Shown in pieces: positions 6,704 to 15,002 of a DNA stretch of 37,678 bases. Origin of the DNA: Myxococcota bacterium (lineage in GTDB: Bacteria > Myxococcota_A > UBA9042 > DTJE01); contig JAGOKF010000036.1 in NCBI GenBank assembly GCA_017994695.1, positions 1 to 37,678 on the forward strand. Direction: 5' to 3'. Each line of letters begins with the position of its first letter. Positions within the stretch are counted from its first letter, which is position 1. The position numbers and the translations under genes were made by a program. The notes under the pieces were generated by a model, which saw nothing but the letters and a program-made list of their open reading frames with translations, was not told where the DNA came from and did not search any database.

Positions 6704-8745
6704 TTCAGGTGCTCCCCGGCCGCGAACCACCCGTGCAGTTTCGGAGCCACCCGCAGCAGATACTCGGGGTCCGCCCGCCACAGCGAGAAGGCTTCGGCAT
6801 AGAACTCGGCGGTACTGGTCTTCGCGTAGTTGGTCAGCGGAGGGATCCGCTCCCTGGCGACGAAGTCCGCGAACTTCTTCAGACGCTTCGTCTGGCCTCC
6901 GGTCTCGGTGGCCTTCGTGGCGTTGCCGGCGGCGGTGCGGTCGGCCTTGGCGGCCTCCCAGTCGGCGTGGGCCGCCGCCAGCGCAAGTCCTTCCTTCAGC
7001 GAGTCGTCCTGCCTCGACGAGGTATCGGCCAGGTCGGCCAGGGCCGGATGACCGGCCGAGGACTTGGCCAGTGCGGCCCTGGCCGCATCGCGGTCCGCGA
7101 TGGCCTTCCGGGCTTCCCCCTCGATCCTGGACCGCTGCGAGACGCTGCGGTTGCGGGTCAACTCTCCCAGTTTCCCGTTCGCGGCGTCCACGGCCTTGAC
7201 GTACTTTGCCCCCGTCTTCGCGACCTCGCCCTTGTAGGCCTGAACCAGCGGGATCGCGGCCTTCCAGGCGGCGTTCAGGTCCTTCAGGGCGTCGTTGGCA
7301 ACGATCACCTGGGCATTGAAGACGTCGAGTTTGCGGTTCACCTCGGCGGTTGCCTCATATTCCTTCTTGCGTGCCTTGTATCGTTCCGCCTCCTCGACCG
7401 CGTGCCCGACCTCGTGGAGGATCGTCTGGAACGAGATGGGGGCGGCGTCGGTGGCGCCCCCGATGAAGTTCTTCATGTCGGACGAGAACGCGCTGTCCGC
7501 CAGCATCAGCACCGCCTCGCTGGTGGCCGTGCGGTTGTCCGCGGACATCCGGTGGTCGGTCTTGAAGACGCCGGACGCGGCCTTGCCGTTCTCGTCGAGG
7601 GAGTGCATCCGCTTCAGGACGACGCCCCGGAGCGCTGCCGACTCGCCGGCGGAGAGCCGCCCGAGGGCTGCCTGGACCTTGTTCAGTTCGTCCAGCGTGA
7701 ACGTCGCGTCCCCGTCCACCACGTCCGCGAAGCCGAAGGAGGCCTTCAGGCCCGCGATCGCCGCCTCCCGGGTCCCGTAGGTGTTCGCCACCGTCGCTGC
7801 GCCTCCCGGGCCGATCAGCGAAGCCGTCGCGTTGCCCTGCCCGTCCATCCGGAGCGTGACCCGTCCCTGGGGCGCCGGACCGCCGCCTTTCGGAACGAAG
7901 CCCACCTGGGTCACCAGGTCCACCTCGCTGGCCCACCGGGCCCGGCTGCCCAGTTGCGCGATCACCCAGTAGAGGTGGACCTCGGTGTCGCTGCCCGGAG
8001 CGGACCCCTCCACCTTGATGGTCGGGCCCAGGTCCGGCGGCTGTGCGGACTGCTTCTGGGAGATTTCCCGGAGCGGCACGTCCTTCCTGGTCCCGGGAGG
8101 AGGGGGAGGAACGGTGTACGAGGTGTTGTCGTAGAGCATCGTCGATCCGGGCCCGCCGCCTCCGCCGGTGCTGCCCGAGGCTCCCGAGGTGCCGACCTGG
8201 GTGGGGCCGTCCAGCGAGGCCCACGTCTTCGGTCCGATCACGGCGTCCGCCGCCAGGGCATGGCTGTTCTGGTAGTCGATCGCCGCCTGCCGGGTCCGGG
8301 GGCCGAAGATGCCGTCCACGGTCAGGACGGGCACGGCGCCGTGGGCGTTCAGACGCTCCTGGGCGTAGGCGACCTCCTTGCCGCGACTGCCGAGGCGCAC
8401 CATGCGCCGCCGGGCCGGCGGGATCGACGCAACCCCGGTCGTGTCGAAGGACGCCTCCTGACCGGCCTGGGACCGGGGATCCGCCACGGTTCCCGCCTGT
8501 TCCTGGGCGCCCTCGGACTCCCCGCCTTCGGGAACGATGCGGTCCGGCGGCGGGGTCCCGGCGACCCGGGATCCGTCGGCCGGGACTTCCTCGTCGCCTC
8601 GGGGACTGAGCAGGGACCGGCCCTCCTCGTAGCCCAGTCCCTTGAGCCGCCGCATCATCCCGCTCCGCTCGCCCTGGGGCGCGGCTTCCGGCTTGCCGGT
8701 GGGTGGGGGCTTCCCGGTCCCCGCCTCGTGATCGTAGGTCGGCAT
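6700..8745 (-). CDS. Anthrax-lethal-factor-like (M34) zinc metalloprotease with peptidoglycan-binding domain; putative exported effector
   Basis: This encodes 681 residues with no signal peptide. Residues 30-48 (MMRRLKGLGYEEGRSLLSP) resemble a short motif that I recall on proteins linked to contractile-injection loci. Residues 116-178 form a PG_binding_1 domain (VRLGSRGKEV...VDGIFGPRTRQAA). A Gly/Pro-rich linker (about 183-220) and a mixed domain (about 240-430) follow. Residues 440-681 carry HEVGH (His444, Glu445, His448), then LTNYAKTSTAEFYAEAF with Tyr640 and Glu647. Anthrax lethal factor has HEFGH, then Tyr728 and the zinc ligand Glu735. The 7-residue Tyr-to-Glu spacing is the same, and the flanking residues are similar. 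A helical, probably coiled-coil insertion (about 452-635) separates the ligands. A GGGGAGG ribosome site precedes the ATG. The target and export route are unknown. Confidence 0.8.
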   Translation of the reverse strand: MPTYDHEAGTGKPPPTGKPEAAPQGERSGMMRRLKGLGYEEGRSLLSPRGDEEVPADGSRVAGTPPPDRIVPEGGESEGAQEQAGTVADPRSQAGQEASFDTTGVASIPPARRRMVRLGSRGKEVAYAQERLNAHGAVPVLTVDGIFGPRTRQAAIDYQNSHALAADAVIGPKTWASLDGPTQVGTSGASGSTGGGGGPGSTMLYDNTSYTVPPPPPGTRKDVPLREISQKQSAQPPDLGPTIKVEGSAPGSDTEVHLYWVIAQLGSRARWASEVDLVTQVGFVPKGGGPAPQGRVTLRMDGQGNATASLIGPGGAATVANTYGTREAAIAGLKASFGFADVVDGDATFTLDELNKVQAALGRLSAGESAALRGVVLKRMHSLDENGKAASGVFKTDHRMSADNRTATSEAVLMLADSAFSSDMKNFIGGATDAAPISFQTILHEVGHAVEEAERYKARKKEYEATAEVNRKLDVFNAQVIVANDALKDLNAAWKAAIPLVQAYKGEVAKTGAKYVKAVDAANGKLGELTRNRSVSQRSRIEGEARKAIADRDAARAALAKSSAGHPALADLADTSSRQDDSLKEGLALAAAHADWEAAKADRTAAGNATKATETGGQTKRLKKFADFVARERIPPLTNYAKTSTAEFYAEAFSLWRADPEYLLRVAPKLHGWFAAGEHLK

Positions 8746-8809
8746 GACGCATCCTCCCCGGGCCTGTTGCCGCGCCGGCAGATCTCCGTCCCTGGATGCC
8801 TTCCCGGCC

Positions 8810-8839
8810 AGTCTGGAGGACCGGCCTCGGGGTTGTCAA
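8810..8839 (-). promoter_or_regulatory. Candidate sigma70 promoter for the protease-lipoprotein pair
   Basis: A perfect TTGACA (-35) lies at 8834-8839 on the minus strand, followed after 18 nt by a weak -10, CAGACT, at 8810-8815. The predicted start is near 8803, leaving a leader of about 58 nt before the ATG at 8745. The -35 is convincing; the -10 matches only 3 of 6 positions. Confidence 0.4.
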
Positions 8840-8931
8840 GCCCGCCGGTCGGATCGGCCGCCGCGGCGCAGTGTGGCGGATGTTCTGCGTTCCGCGGGCA
8901 GACTTTCGCACGGCGAAGGCTTCCGAGGTCG

Positions 8932-10458
8932 TCAGGGAGCGGCGTGGACCTCGGCGGAAGCCGCCGTCCGGCTGGCCAGTCGGGTCGCCTCGGCCTGGGC
9001 CTGGCGGGAGAGGTCGATGGACTCGCCGAGGATGCGGGCCAGTTCCTGGGGCGCGTGGAAGCCCATCGAGTTCTCGGCCGCCACGAAGTCCAGGCGCCAC
9101 TGGGCCGCGCGCTGCAGTTCCCCCAGGCGGCGGATCGCCGGGTCGTTCTCCAGGGCGTCCCTCCAGCCCGCCTCGTCGTAGCCCTTCCGGACGGCCACCA
9201 GGCTGTCCAGCATCGCCACCGCCGCCTCGCCGGCCCGGGTCAGCAGCGCGAAGTGCCGGTCCTGGATGGCCTCCACCCGGGCCGCGATCTCCTTCTCGCC
9301 GTAGGGATGGCAGGTCTCGCAGGCCCGGGGGATGTGGAGCAGCGGGCTGCGCACCCAGTGCTCCGAGACCTTCAGTGCCCCCTCCCGCTTGTAGGGCATG
9401 TGGCAGTCCGCGCAGGCGACGCCGCTCCGGGCGTGGATGCCCTGGCTCCAGACCTCGAACTCGGGATGCTGGGCCTTCAGCACCTCGACACCCGTCTCGG
9501 TGTGGGTCCAGTCCTTGAAGCGGCGGCCCTTCACGACCAGGTTGTCGTAGGCGGCCTCGATCTCCTCGGCCTTCAGACCCCGGTCCCAGGGGAAGAAGAT
9601 CGTCGTTCCCTTGCCGCAGAAGTACTCGACGTGACACTGGCCGCAGACGAAGGACCGCATCTCCTGGCGCGTCCCGTCCACGTTGGGGTCGTAGGGCGCG
9701 GAGCGGCTGCCCTGGCGCCAGCGCCCGATGCTGGGCAGGTGGGGCACCGGGGCGTCCGAGGCCGCCAGGTTCCGGATGCCGGAAAGGAAGGCCGGCCGCG
9801 TGACCCGGAGTTCCATCGTGTCCGGGTCATGGCAATCGACGCAGGACACCGGGTGGGCCTTGCCCGTGACCTGTTCCAGCAGTCTGTGGGCCTCCCAGTA
9901 GTCCATGCCCCCCACGATTTCGAGGCCCTTCTGCACCTGCTCCCCGGGCGTCCCCTGGGAAAGGGCCTCGGCACCCAGTTTCCGGTACAGCGGCATCACC
10001 GACGCGTGGCAGTGGAGGCAGTTCCCCGACTGCTTGCCCTCGCCGGGCACGTTCCGCTTCGTGACCTCCTGGTCGTGGAGCATGAAGGCGTGGCCCCGGC
10101 GGTCCCGGTAGTCCACCGAGAACAGGTAGCCCGCGAAGATCCGCTTCAGCCAGGGGTCCCTCTCGGCCTTCTGGGGTGGCATCGATCCCTCGGGACCGAC
10201 CGCGCTGCCCCCGTACTTCGTGGCGGTCGGGTCGGAGGTGCGCAGGTAGCCGTCGTACTGCCGGGGCCAGTTCACCCCCCACTTCGCGGGATCGACGTCG
10301 TCCTCGGTCACCTCGACCAGTTTCAGGAAGGGGTTCTTGGCCTCCTGCTTCCTCTCGAAGATGTTGACCAGCAGGGCCGCGACGACGGCCGTGGCGACGG
10401 CGGTCCCGAGCGCGACCAGGATGTAGGCGGCGATGGCATGCCTGCGGCTTCCTTCCAT
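8932..10458 (-). CDS. nrfA: Cytochrome c nitrite reductase NrfA (pentaheme, CXXCH at heme 1)
   Basis: It reduces nitrite to ammonium with six electrons in the periplasm. The 508-residue protein has an N-terminal membrane anchor (about 8-31) and five heme motifs, at Cys147-His151, Cys206-His210, Cys272-His276, Cys349-His353 and Cys380-His384. Conserved active-site residues are Arg121 (RRGHAF), Tyr279 (HVEYF) and His342 (GIHARS). The catalytic heme 1 has CLHCH in place of the CXXCK of the E. coli enzyme, as in the Geobacter and Campylobacter type. The start at 10458 has GGAGGGG just upstream; an earlier in-frame ATG at 10533 lies inside nrfH. nrfH ends 16 nt upstream on the same strand. Confidence 0.95.
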   Translation of the reverse strand: MEGSRRHAIAAYILVALGTAVATAVVAALLVNIFERKQEAKNPFLKLVEVTEDDVDPAKWGVNWPRQYDGYLRTSDPTATKYGGSAVGPEGSMPPQKAERDPWLKRIFAGYLFSVDYRDRRGHAFMLHDQEVTKRNVPGEGKQSGNCLHCHASVMPLYRKLGAEALSQGTPGEQVQKGLEIVGGMDYWEAHRLLEQVTGKAHPVSCVDCHDPDTMELRVTRPAFLSGIRNLAASDAPVPHLPSIGRWRQGSRSAPYDPNVDGTRQEMRSFVCGQCHVEYFCGKGTTIFFPWDRGLKAEEIEAAYDNLVVKGRRFKDWTHTETGVEVLKAQHPEFEVWSQGIHARSGVACADCHMPYKREGALKVSEHWVRSPLLHIPRACETCHPYGEKEIAARVEAIQDRHFALLTRAGEAAVAMLDSLVAVRKGYDEAGWRDALENDPAIRRLGELQRAAQWRLDFVAAENSMGFHAPQELARILGESIDLSRQAQAEATRLASRTAASAEVHAAP

Positions 10459-10474
10459 GATCCCCTCCTCCGGC

Positions 10475-10972
10475 TCAGCGCCGGGCCCCGTGGCCCACGC
10501 CTTCGTGGCAATGGACGCATCGAACGGCGTCATCCGCCCAGGTGCTGCCCCGGACGATCCCGTGGGTGAACTCCCCGTGGCAGCGAAGACAGTTGTCCTG
10601 CAGGATCTGGCTGTTGAAGTCCTTGATCCGGATGGGTTCCACGAACACCTGTCGGGCGTCCGGGTCGTCGGGCCTCGGCGGCTGGAAGGTGAAGCCCATG
10701 GAATGGTGGTAGCCGTTGCGTCCCTTGGCCAGGTACTTCGCCAGGAACCGCGGCGGCAGGTGGCAGTCCGAACAGGTGGCCGCGGCGTGGTGGGGACCCT
10801 TCCGCCACGAGTCGAACTGGTCGTTCATGATGTGGCAGTAGGCGCAGGTGGCCGGGTTGCTGCCCAGGTAGCCCAGTCCTCCGGCGTAATGGAACGTGAA
10901 TGCCCCGATCCCCGCGAAGGCCCCTGCCAGCGCGGACAGGGCCACCCAGGCCTTCGACCCCCTTCCGGTCAT
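10475..10972 (-). CDS. nrfH: NrfH, tetraheme quinol dehydrogenase subunit
   Basis: This NapC/NirT-family membrane cytochrome takes electrons from menaquinol and passes them to NrfA. The 165-residue protein starts at the ATG at 10972 (AAGGGG upstream). It has one N-terminal transmembrane helix (about 9-30) and four heme motifs, at Cys43-His47 (CAYCHIM), Cys67-His71, Cys128-His132 and Cys152-His156. The CXXCHxM form of the first motif is the one seen in Desulfovibrio NrfH, where Met is a heme ligand. The nrfH-nrfA order and spacing are the usual two-gene arrangement. Confidence 0.93.
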   Translation of the reverse strand: MTGRGSKAWVALSALAGAFAGIGAFTFHYAGGLGYLGSNPATCAYCHIMNDQFDSWRKGPHHAAATCSDCHLPPRFLAKYLAKGRNGYHHSMGFTFQPPRPDDPDARQVFVEPIRIKDFNSQILQDNCLRCHGEFTHGIVRGSTWADDAVRCVHCHEGVGHGARR

Positions 10973-11131
10973 TCCCGGTCCCCTTCGTTGCCGGACCTCG
11001 ACCCGGTCCCGGAGCCCTCCGCCCAGGAGGCTAGCCCGAGGCGAGCCTTCCTTGCAACAGGAAACAGAACAGCGCATCCGAAAATCACGAAAGCGGTGAC
11101 GGGGGGTCCTCGTGTCGGAACCCGAAACCGG

Positions 11132-12301
11132 TCACGGGACGGCCGGGGACAGCAGGGGCTCGACGGCCACGTCGACCTCGCGGACGGGCCCTCCCGGAGA
11201 GGACTGGAGGCGCAGCCGGACCGTGCGGGGATCGCCCCGGAGGGCTCGGCGCACCGAATCCAGGTCCATCCCGGCCACCTCCCGGCCGTCCACCGCCAGC
11301 AGTCGGTCTCCCGGCGACACCTTGGACGCGGCGTCGGAGGGCGAGAAGACCATGTCCACCGCCACCTGTCCGTCTTCCCGGCGGACCTCCAGTCCCACGC
11401 GGGTCCATTCCCCGGGCGGCTCCTCGCCGCAGGCCCCCCGGCATCGCCACAGGTCGAAGGCCCGATCGGGGCCCCGGATCCCCACGAAGAACCGGCGGAA
11501 GGCCGGGTATCCCAGGAAGCCCTGGACGTCGATGTGAAGGGCGTCGAAGACCGCCCGCAGGTGGTGCCGGTCGGGGATTACCACCGCCCAGGTGCCCTGG
11601 AGATCCTCTCCCGCGACCTCCAGGTGGGGCAGCCGGACCAGGGTGGCCGGGTCGGATCCGTAGGAGGTGTGCCAGACGTAGCCCGAGAGGCCCGAGTCCA
11701 CCACCTCATCAGGGACGGTGCCGCGCAGCAGGATCGTCACGCCGGACCCGGTGTCGGCGATCAGGCGCACCGGCGTCCCGCCGACGGACACCGTCACCAC
11801 CGGGTATCCCTGGACCTCCTCCCATGGGAGGCGCCGGGGATCGCCGGCGGGGAAATCCGGCGGCGGACCGGGAGGTGGCGTTTCCTCCACGTAGGATCGG
11901 CCGCCGTCCCGGTAGTCGAGCCCGACCCACCACCGGAGGAACAGGTCCCGGCCCAGCAGGGCCGCCAGGGGCACCCCGATGAAGTCCTCGGCGGTGGACA
12001 GGTCCGCCGCGAGCACCTCGTAGTTCGACAGGGAGACGCCGTTCCCGAGGTCCAGGTCCCACAGGCCGACGCCGTTGCGGACGTCGTGCAGGAACGCCGG
12101 GTCCACCGCCGTCCGGATGGCTCCCGTGTCCACGACCAGCCACTCCGGCGCCCCGTCGCCCGACAGGTCGGCGCCGACCAGCACCTGACCGTCGAGGGGG
12201 ATGCGGGTGAGCCGGGATCGGGGGTAGTCGGGGCCTGGATCGCAGGCCGCTGCGGCCAGGACCAGCACCGCGGCCAGGGTGGGGATGCAACGGCTCCGCA
12301 T
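11132..12301 (-). CDS. Two-domain aspartyl-protease-like lipoprotein with C-terminal PDZ domain
   Basis: This encodes 389 residues. The signal peptide ends in LAAAAC (Cys20), followed by Asp. There are two retropepsin-like halves. The first has VVDTGA at 57-61 and a later LLGRDLF. The second has IADTGSG at 182-187 and a later FLGYPAF. Each half therefore has both the DTG loop and the hydrophobic-Gly motif, so one chain could form a full active site. Residues about 305-385 look like PDZ (SPSDAASKVSPGDRLLAVDGREVAGM). A secreted or envelope protease is likely; the substrate is unknown. It lies 31 nt downstream of another lipoprotein gene. Confidence 0.75.
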   Translation of the reverse strand: MRSRCIPTLAAVLVLAAAACDPGPDYPRSRLTRIPLDGQVLVGADLSGDGAPEWLVVDTGAIRTAVDPAFLHDVRNGVGLWDLDLGNGVSLSNYEVLAADLSTAEDFIGVPLAALLGRDLFLRWWVGLDYRDGGRSYVEETPPPGPPPDFPAGDPRRLPWEEVQGYPVVTVSVGGTPVRLIADTGSGVTILLRGTVPDEVVDSGLSGYVWHTSYGSDPATLVRLPHLEVAGEDLQGTWAVVIPDRHHLRAVFDALHIDVQGFLGYPAFRRFFVGIRGPDRAFDLWRCRGACGEEPPGEWTRVGLEVRREDGQVAVDMVFSPSDAASKVSPGDRLLAVDGREVAGMDLDSVRRALRGDPRTVRLRLQSSPGGPVREVDVAVEPLLSPAVP

Positions 12302-12332
12302 GGGATCCGCTCCGGTCGAGGGGAGGTTCGTT

Positions 12333-13229
12333 TCAGGGACAACAGACTCCCGGACCCAGGGCGTCGCAGACGTCGGGGAGGTCCCGGGGGGCCACCACGT
12401 CGAAGGACCCTGCCACGGCGAAGGTCCCGCCCTCCACCTGCGTGACCCCCGAGGCCTTCGAGAAGACCAGGGATCCCCCCAGGCCGACGCCCAGCACGCA
12501 GTAGGACGAGGTCCCGTCGTGGCGCACCACCACGGCCAGCGCCTGGCCCTCCTCCAGGCCCACCTCCCAGGAGGAACCCGCCGTCACGGCCGAATCGGGG
12601 GCGAAGTCGATCCGGACCGAGTAGACCGGCTGGAGGCCCTGGGTCATGCTGGCCTGGATCAGCGTCAGGTAGGCGTCGTCCCGGGGATGGGTGCCGTAAT
12701 ACATCTTCTCGGGAAACGCGGTCAGATCCACGCCCGCCACGGTGCCCGTGATGCCCCACTGCTGCACCAGGTCCCCGAAGTGGGTCGTCATGTAGAGCAT
12801 GTCGTTGGACCGGGACGCGTCCAGGACCGTCGGCACGCTGCAGTCCACCGCGAGACGGCCGATGGTCCGGGGAGCCACCATCCCGTCGGTCCCCCCATCC
12901 TCCGGTCCGGTGCCCGGATCCTGGGGGCTCCCGGGATCCTCCCCGGGGGTGTCCGTGCCCGGGAGGGTTTCGTCGGGGAGGTCCGCCGTGTCCGCCGGGG
13001 CGAGGTCCGGGGCCGGGTCGCTGCCCGGGAGATCCTCCAGCGGCGTTTCCGGCCCCGGGTCATGGTCGTCCCGGGTGCCGGTCTCCCGGTCCGTGTCCGG
13101 TGCCGGCGGCACGTCCCCGCAAGCGGCGGAGGTCCCCCCGGACCCGCAGGGATCTCCGGGACCGCCGGAGGAACCGCAGGCGGCCACCAGGGCCGCGAGG
13201 GCGATGCAGATCGTCCACGTTCGTGCCAT
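12333..13229 (-). CDS. Lipoprotein with Asp/Pro/Gly-rich linker, function unknown
   Basis: This encodes 298 residues. The signal peptide ends in LVAAC (Cys18). About 100 residues follow that are rich in Asp, Pro, Gly and Thr (a flexible spacer lifting the globular part off the membrane), and then a globular domain (about 120-298) with several Cys, ending GPGVCCP. I do not recognise the domain. A -10-like TAGGAT lies 35 nt upstream at 13265-13270. The next lipoprotein gene on the strand starts 31 nt after its stop. Confidence 0.72.
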   Translation of the reverse strand: MARTWTICIALAALVAACGSSGGPGDPCGSGGTSAACGDVPPAPDTDRETGTRDDHDPGPETPLEDLPGSDPAPDLAPADTADLPDETLPGTDTPGEDPGSPQDPGTGPEDGGTDGMVAPRTIGRLAVDCSVPTVLDASRSNDMLYMTTHFGDLVQQWGITGTVAGVDLTAFPEKMYYGTHPRDDAYLTLIQASMTQGLQPVYSVRIDFAPDSAVTAGSSWEVGLEEGQALAVVVRHDGTSSYCVLGVGLGGSLVFSKASGVTQVEGGTFAVAGSFDVVAPRDLPDVCDALGPGVCCP

Positions 13230-13323
13230 GGGAACCTCCGATCCACGGTGTCCAATGCGGGTCGATCCTACCAGGGTCTCGCGGGGGCAGGGAACCGGGA
13301 GGAACGCGCGGCCGAACCGGGCG

Positions 13324-14424
13324 TCACTGGCGCTTCAGGATCAGCAATTGCCGCGACCCGTCCTCGGGGTCCTCCTGGAGCAGGCGCAGTTCGTCCCCCT
13401 GGACGCAGAACTTCGAAGTGTCATTGCCGATCGTGATGCTGCCGCCCGAGATGGTGTAGGCCTTCGTGCTGGGGCTGTCCTCCGGGACCTCCTCCTGGGA
13501 GCCCGTGCAGGAACAGTTCGATCCCGCGTCCGTGCAAGACAGATTCCCGTCCTGTTCCAGGGCCGAGCAGGGGACGCCGGGCATGCAGGATTTCGGCACC
13601 GTCAGGTCGATGGTGACCAGGACCTTGTCCATCGACGCCGTCACCTGCCCTCCCTGGAAGTCCATGACCAGGTTCACGTACTCGATGTCTCCGCCCTGGG
13701 TCATGCCGGGGCACTCGCCGCCGCCGCCGCCCAGGGGCATCTGGAGGCACGCGTCCTGGAACTTCCACCTGCCGGTCGGATCGCCTCCGCAGGCCTGGAA
13801 CGCGTCGATGTCCTCGACGCACCCCTCGACGACGACCTGGTCGTCCCGGAGCACGATGGCGAAGCGGGTGAAATGTTCCACCTGCCCCGTGACCAGGTTG
13901 ACCCCCGAACCGACCTGCAGCGTGGACCCGGCGATGTCCACCCACTGGCTCGCCTTCTCGTCGTACCAGGCCAGCACGGCCTTCTTGCCGCCGGGGGGCG
14001 GCACGGGTCCCTTGTACTGGATGGTCAGGGTGGCCGGCGTCTGGAACGCGAGTCCGTCCGGGCCGAAGTCGTAGATGACGGAGGCGGTATCGGACGTGGG
14101 GCCGAGGACGGCGCACGTGACCGTGGTGGGATTGTCCAGCGCTCCCCCGGGGATCACGAGGGTGGCCTCGCCGTTGGGCGCCTCGAGACTGCCGCCTCCA
14201 CGGTCGCCCCCCACCTCGATGGAACTGACCTGGCCTCCGCCGGGGTCGGTCGTCGCCCCCGAATCGGTAGTGCCCCCGGGGTCGGTGCCGGCAGGAAGGT
14301 CCCGACCGCCAGTGTCGGTCGTCGCCCCCGTATCGGCGGCACCGGACGGGGTGCCATCATCGCAGGCCCACAGGGCTGCCGTCAGGAACAAGGCTCCCAG
14401 GAACCTTCTGCTCTTGGAAATCAT
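13324..14424 (-). CDS. Lipoprotein with ZU5-like domain, function unknown
   Basis: This encodes 366 residues. The signal peptide ends in ALWAC (Cys21), followed by Asp-Asp. A Thr/Gly/Asp-rich linker (22-65) is encoded by imperfect DNA repeats; two 23-bp copies at 14245-14267 and 14314-14336 differ at one base. Residues about 75-145 resemble a ZU5-type domain (GGSLEAPNGEATLVIPGGAL). The remainder has paired Cys residues (CVED...ACGG; CTDAGSNCSC) and ends in an antiparallel-looking region. A surface or periplasmic binding role is possible. The start at 14424 has AAGGAGA upstream. Confidence 0.7.
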   Translation of the reverse strand: MISKSRRFLGALFLTAALWACDDGTPSGAADTGATTDTGGRDLPAGTDPGGTTDSGATTDPGGGQVSSIEVGGDRGGGSLEAPNGEATLVIPGGALDNPTTVTCAVLGPTSDTASVIYDFGPDGLAFQTPATLTIQYKGPVPPPGGKKAVLAWYDEKASQWVDIAGSTLQVGSGVNLVTGQVEHFTRFAIVLRDDQVVVEGCVEDIDAFQACGGDPTGRWKFQDACLQMPLGGGGGECPGMTQGGDIEYVNLVMDFQGGQVTASMDKVLVTIDLTVPKSCMPGVPCSALEQDGNLSCTDAGSNCSCTGSQEEVPEDSPSTKAYTISGGSITIGNDTSKFCVQGDELRLLQEDPEDGSRQLLILKRQ

Positions 14425-14462
14425 GCTTCGTCTCCTTCTCGTGAGTCATTGCACCATTCACG

Positions 14463-14481
14463 TCCGCCTGTTCGAGGCGGA
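14463..14481 (-). other. Stem-loop between two lipoprotein genes
   Basis: TCCGCCT and AGGCGGA form a 7-bp stem with a 5-nt loop, starting 5 nt after the stop of the gene at 14486-14974. There is no U-tract, so it is not a standard intrinsic terminator. It could stabilise or partly end the upstream transcript. Confidence 0.3.
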
Positions 14482-14485
14482 TCAC

Positions 14486-14974
14486 CTACTCGGCTGGGCA
14501 CATGGACTCCATGTTGCACCGCTTCATGCCGTTGAGCCCACCGGTCCCGCAACACTTGACGGGGTAGGCACTCCCGGCGCAGTCGGCCTGATCGTGGCAG
14601 TAAGCCGAGTAGGGGTCGGTGCCGGCAACGCATCCCACCGAAAGGGGGAACGAGCCCGGCTTGTCCATGCACAGTTCCCCGGATCCGCAATCCTCGGGTC
14701 CGTCGCAGGAGATGGTGGATCCGTACCCCATCAGGCAGGAGTCGGAGGCCGCGATGCACGTCGAAGGGGTCCCCACACAGCAGATCTTGCCCCCGGTGCA
14801 TGTGGTGTCTCCGCAGGCGATCGATGCGCCACCCGACGCCGGGACGTCCGCGCCGCCCGTCTCGAGGATGTCGGATCCGGACCCGCCATCGTCATTGCCC
14901 GATTCGCACCCCGTGACCGCCACCAGGAAGACCGTGCCCAGCAACACCAGGGACCTTGGAACGAAGGACTGCAT
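14486..14974 (-). CDS. Small Cys-rich lipoprotein, function unknown
   Basis: This encodes 162 residues. The start at 14974 is chosen because it gives a clean signal peptide ending in VAVTGC (Cys23) and has GGAG upstream; a longer reading from 15100 runs through the promoter region. The mature part has about 15 cysteines in short spacings (CGDTTCTGGKICC; CDGPEDCGSGELC; CHDQADC; VKCC), so it is probably held by disulfides in the periplasm or at the surface. This pattern is common in myxobacterial lipoproteins that I recall. It is served by the promoter at 15003-15030. Confidence 0.75.
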   Translation of the reverse strand: MQSFVPRSLVLLGTVFLVAVTGCESGNDDGGSGSDILETGGADVPASGGASIACGDTTCTGGKICCVGTPSTCIAASDSCLMGYGSTISCDGPEDCGSGELCMDKPGSFPLSVGCVAGTDPYSAYCHDQADCAGSAYPVKCCGTGGLNGMKRCNMESMCPAE

Positions 14975-15002
14975 GGAGGTTATCTCCGAAAAAGACATCC
15001 TG

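Noticed and set aside
6151-10569. 1472-codon plus-strand reading frame opposite the protease and nrfA
   Set aside because: It has no recognisable domain, is Arg/Gly/Pro-rich, and mirrors well-supported minus-strand genes; such long antisense frames are common at 70% G+C.
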